From an uncultured Mediterraneibacter sp. (GTDB lineage Bacteria > Bacillota > Clostridia > Lachnospirales > Lachnospiraceae): 6,190 nt of DNA. Positions 5,885-6,190 of this stretch are shown in pieces. The notes beneath the pieces were generated by a model, which was given only the letters and a program-made list of their open reading frames with translations, searched no databases and was not told the DNA's origin. A program made the translations under genes and the position numbers. Position 1 is the stretch's first letter. Every line of letters begins with the position of its first letter. The stretch is taken from contig CAKRWZ010000091.1 of the NCBI GenBank assembly GCA_934418295.1, positions 1 to 6,190 on the forward strand, given 5' to 3'.

Positions 5885-5914
5885 CCCCGCCCATTCCGGA
5901 CGGAATGGGCGGGG
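5885..5914 (-). terminator. Intrinsic terminator hairpin between the AT-rich unit and the spoIIIA operon
   Basis: Perfect inverted repeat: CCCCGCCCATTCCG (5885-5898) and CGGAATGGGCGGGG (5901-5914), effectively a 13-bp GC-rich stem with a four-base loop. On the minus strand it is followed by TTTCCTTTTCC, a broken U-tract; on the plus strand no U-run follows. It lies 29 bases after the stop of the remnant gene at 5944-6147, whose message it would end, and just before the sigma-E-type promoter. Confidence 0.75.
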
Positions 5915-5943
5915 GTGTGGTATGCTATAAAACTCTATTTTTA

Positions 5944-6147
5944 TTAATCTCCTAAATACAACTCCATCGCTTTATACGCATTCAAAGTATTCGTATCCGC
6001 ATCATTAAAAATACTTGCATATGTCTGTAAACTTCCAGTTGGATCTGTTGCGCAATTTGTAAGTGATATATATGCATTATATAAGTCAGAAATCGCATCA
6101 TATGCATCTTTGTAACTATTCACAAATCTTATATCAGTTTTTAACGT
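5944..6147 (-). pseudogene. 3' remnant of an unrecognised gene (or a 59-residue ORF)
   Basis: An open frame of 67 codons ending in two stops (TAATAA at 5946-5941) and followed by a terminator. The residues are helical and rich in Tyr, Asn, Asp and Ala, with SYKDAYDAISDLYNAYISL, then a DPTGSLQTYASIFND segment and ending AYKAMELYLGD. This looks like the C-terminal helical end of a secreted or extracytoplasmic Clostridia protein, but I cannot name the family. There is no ATG near the beginning: the frame is blocked by TAA at 6150-6148, and only a GTG at 6123-6121 with no good ribosome-binding site could start it. Codons are AT-rich (AAT, GAT, TAT, TTA, ATA), unlike the spoIIIA genes. Best reading: a gene that lost its 5' part at about 6147. 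Confidence 0.45.
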
Positions 6148-6171
6148 TTACACAAAACTTGAAACGGTCTC
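6145..6171 (-). repeat. Possible IS256-type terminal inverted repeat
   Basis: On the minus strand it begins GAGACCGTTTCAAG and ends GTGTAAACG, which resembles the ends of IS256-family elements (outer G-rich end, inner GTGTAAA). It sits where the remnant gene's frame is cut. By the usual polarity the element body would lie toward lower coordinates, yet no transposase or second repeat is there, so it would be a deletion remnant. The match is from memory and is weak. Confidence 0.25.
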
Positions 6172-6190
6172 TATCCCATGCTCATTACAC

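Noticed and set aside
5940..6190. Complete insertion sequence or miniature element
   Set aside because: Only one candidate terminal repeat is seen, with no partner in the window and no transposase reading frame.
1..6190. CRISPR array, tRNA or rRNA gene
   Set aside because: No regularly spaced repeats and no cloverleaf or rRNA-like segments were noticed on reading both strands.

Overview
The window reads as chromosomal DNA of an endospore-forming Clostridia, most likely Lachnospiraceae. This rests on a near-complete spoIIIA operon, Gram-positive ribosome-binding sites (AAGGAG, AGGAGG), G+C above 50 % in the main genes, and the protein styles. Every supported gene is on the minus strand, so transcription runs from high to low coordinates.

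Layout in transcription order. At 5940-6190 is an AT-rich stretch (about 31 % G+C counted over 5941-6140). It holds the 3' remnant of an unrecognised gene and, at the edge, a sequence resembling the end of an IS256-type element. A strong hairpin terminator (5885-5914) closes that unit. Next comes a very good sigma-E-type promoter (5843-5871), then spoIIIAB, AC, AD, AE, AF, AG and AH (5805 to 1753), tightly packed with short gaps or overlaps. The usual first gene, spoIIIAA (the secretion-type ATPase), is not in the window. The promoter sits directly before spoIIIAB where spoIIIAA would be expected.

Below spoIIIAH, a 268-base gap carries a sigma-A-type promoter and a long leader with an imperfect hairpin and a short direct repeat. 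It leads to deoB (phosphopentomutase, 1484-309). After a 97-base gap comes the 5' end of prfC (peptide chain release factor 3), which runs off the window at base 1.

The spoIIIA proteins build the mother-cell side of the channel that links mother cell and forespore during engulfment (the 'feeding tube'), with SpoIIIAH meeting SpoIIQ from the forespore. deoB and prfC are housekeeping genes for nucleoside salvage and translation termination. No terminator is visible between spoIIIAH and deoB, so sporulation read-through into deoB is possible. Points of interest are the operon head without spoIIIAA, a short SpoIIIAF with a Glu/Gln/Lys repeat tail, the structured deoB leader, and the disrupted AT-rich segment. 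I see no wholly new system here.
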